In this document: piece by piece, positions 4,393-5,797 of the stretch | Position numbering within the stretch: the stretch's first letter is position 1 | How the letters are laid out: the number at the start of each line of letters is the position of its first letter | Source of the DNA: Candidatus Pelethomonas intestinigallinarum | Lineage (GTDB): Bacteria; Bacillota; Clostridia; Oscillospirales; Oscillospiraceae | Reading direction: 5' to 3' | Assembly (NCBI GenBank): GCA_018712665.1 | Contig: DVGP01000103.1 | Span: 1 to 5,797 of the forward strand | Length of the DNA stretch: 5,797 nt | Translations under genes and position numbers: made by a program | Notes under the pieces: generated by a model | What the model was told of the DNA's origin: nothing | The model's input: only the letters and a program-made list of their open reading frames with translations | The model's database searches: none

Positions 4393-5797
4393 GATTACAA
4401 TAAGACCATCAATCTCCCCCAGACCGACTTCCCCATGCGGGCGGGGCTCCCGGCCCGGGAGCCGGGGATGCTGGCAAAGTGGGAGGAGATGGACCTCTAC
4501 GGCGAGATGCTGAAGAAGAACGAGGGCAAGCCCCGGTTCTCCCTCCATGACGGCCCCCCCTTCTCCAACGGCAACATCCACATGGGCACCGCCATGAACA
4601 AGGCCCTCAAGGACTTCATCGTCCGCATGTACGCCATGCGGGGCCGCTACACCCCCTACGTCCCCGGCTGGGACAACCACGGCATGCCCATCGAGTCCGC
4701 CATCATCAAGCAGAACAAGCTCAACCGCAAGAAGATGAGCGTGCCGGAGTTCCGCTCCGCCTGCCACGACTTCGCCCAGCACTATGTGGACGTGCAGATG
4801 GCGTCCTTCAAGCGCATCGGCGTGGTGGGGGACTGGGACCACCCCTATCTGACCATGAACCCCGGCTTTGAGGCCGAGGAGGTGAAGGTCTTCGGGGAGA
4901 TGTTCAAGAAGGGCTACATCTACAAGGGCCTCAAGCCCGTGTACTGGTGCCCCAAGGACGAGACCGCCCTGGCGGAGGCGGAGATCGAGTACAAGGACGA
5001 CCCCTGCACCACCGTGTATGTGAAGTTCCCCATGGCCGACGACCTGGGCAAGCTCCCCGGCGTGGACAAGGACAAGCTCTATTTCCTGATCTGGACCACC
5101 ACCATCTGGACCCTGCCGGGGAACCTGGCCATCGCCCTCCACCCGGAGGAGACCTACGCCCTGGTGAAGTGCCCCAACGGGGAGACCTACATCCTGGCCC
5201 AGGCCCTGGTGGAGAAGGTCATGTCCGTGGGCGGCGTAGAGGGCTGGGAGATCGTGGAGACCTACCCCGGCGCCTTCTTTGAGAACATGCTGGCCCGGCA
5301 CCCCTTCCTGGATAAGACCAGCCGCCTGGTCCTGGCGGACTACGTGACCATGGACTCCGGTACCGGCTGCGTCCACACCGCCCCTGGCTTCGGCGCCGAC
5401 GACTACCAGACCTGCCTGCGCTACGGCATGGAGATGGTGGTGCCCGTGGACGACCAGGGCCGCCACACCGACTACGCCGGCAAGTACGCCGGCATGACCA
5501 CCGACGAGTCCAACCCCGCCATCCTGGCGGATATGAGGGAGAGCGGGATGCTCTTCGCCAGCGAGGACATCGTCCACTCCTACCCCCACTGCTGGCGGTG
5601 CAAGAACCCCATCATCTTCCGTGCCACTCCCCAGTGGTTCTGCTCTGTGGACGCCTTCAAGGACGCCGCTGTGGCCGCCACTGACGACGTGCGGTGGGTG
5701 CCCGCCTGGGGTATCGACCGGATGAAGTCCATGATCCGGGAGCGGGCCGACTGGTGCATCAGCCGCCAGCGCCGGTGGGGCCTGCCCATCCCCGTGT
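4390..5797 (+). CDS. ileS: Isoleucyl-tRNA synthetase, N-terminal half (3' end outside window)
   Basis: Class I aminoacyl-tRNA synthetase that charges tRNA-Ile with isoleucine and edits mischarged valine. The frame stays open to the window end, giving 469 codons of a protein usually about 900-1050 residues long. Visible in order: the N-terminal LPQTDFPMRAGLPAREP segment; the class I signature region DGPPFSNGNIHMGT (54-67); PGWDNHGMPIE; the CP1 editing domain with WTTTIWTLPGN (235-245) and GTGCVHTAPGFGADD (324-338), whose Asp337 or Asp338 should be the editing aspartate; and the YPHCWRCKNPII core segment. The KMSKS loop, anticodon domain and any C-terminal zinc motif lie beyond the window. The signature reads HMGT where the class consensus is HxGH. 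The gene has its own Shine-Dalgarno but no T-box immediately upstream; an isoleucine-type T-box lies about 3 kb before it, ahead of the acyl-CoA synthetase gene. The identity is certain. Confidence 0.98.
   Translation, partial: MDYNKTINLPQTDFPMRAGLPAREPGMLAKWEEMDLYGEMLKKNEGKPRFSLHDGPPFSNGNIHMGTAMNKALKDFIVRMYAMRGRYTPYVPGWDNHGMPIESAIIKQNKLNRKKMSVPEFRSACHDFAQHYVDVQMASFKRIGVVGDWDHPYLTMNPGFEAEEVKVFGEMFKKGYIYKGLKPVYWCPKDETALAEAEIEYKDDPCTTVYVKFPMADDLGKLPGVDKDKLYFLIWTTTIWTLPGNLAIALHPEETYALVKCPNGETYILAQALVEKVMSVGGVEGWEIVETYPGAFFENMLARHPFLDKTSRLVLADYVTMDSGTGCVHTAPGFGADDYQTCLRYGMEMVVPVDDQGRHTDYAGKYAGMTTDESNPAILADMRESGMLFASEDIVHSYPHCWRCKNPIIFRATPQWFCSVDAFKDAAVAATDDVRWVPAWGIDRMKSMIRERADWCISRQRRWGLPIPV

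Noticed and set aside
4276..5589. 437-residue open frame on the - strand
   Set aside because: It is antisense to ileS with the same low-complexity composition, and no domain is recognisable.

Overview
The window is GC-rich DNA with strong G/C bias at third codon positions. Its T-box leader, clean Shine-Dalgarno sites and clostridial-type proteins point to a Gram-positive anaerobe of the Clostridia, probably a gut Oscillospiraceae-like organism (Flavonifractor/Lawsonibacter/Intestinimonas type). That placement is inferred from protein and leader style, not from a marker search.

Layout, all genes on the + strand. (1) 1-513 is the 3' end of a YgiQ-family radical SAM protein. (2) 517-1038 is an Ogt-type O6-alkylguanine-DNA alkyltransferase, only 3 bases after the ygiQ stop and so probably in one operon with it. 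(3) 1013-1041 is a sigma-A-like promoter buried in the end of ogt, followed by a complete T-box riboswitch (about 1048-1330). Its specifier reads as ATC (isoleucine), its antiterminator is textbook, and it has a 13-bp terminator with a T-run. (4) 1398-3665 encodes a 755-residue fusion of an XRE-type helix-turn-helix, a cupin domain and a medium-chain acyl-CoA synthetase (ACSM-like). (5) 3666-4389 is a 724-base gene-free stretch packed with inverted repeats, including a 30-bp perfect palindrome and two tandem 40-bp units whose hairpin stems differ by compensatory changes. (6) 4390 to the window end is the N-terminal half of isoleucyl-tRNA synthetase.

The most interesting point is the wiring. 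An isoleucine-type T-box lies directly upstream of a regulator-enzyme fusion, while ileS, the usual target of such a leader, sits about 3 kb downstream with no T-box of its own. Two readings fit. The T-box may control activation of a branched-chain acid such as 2-methylbutyrate, which anaerobes can carboxylate reductively to the 2-oxo acid precursor of isoleucine, so that uncharged tRNA-Ile induces both isoleucine supply and ileS. Alternatively, the synthetase gene and the repeat block were inserted between an ancestral ileS leader and ileS. No standard U-tract terminator and no confident promoter was found between the two genes, so read-through into ileS remains possible.
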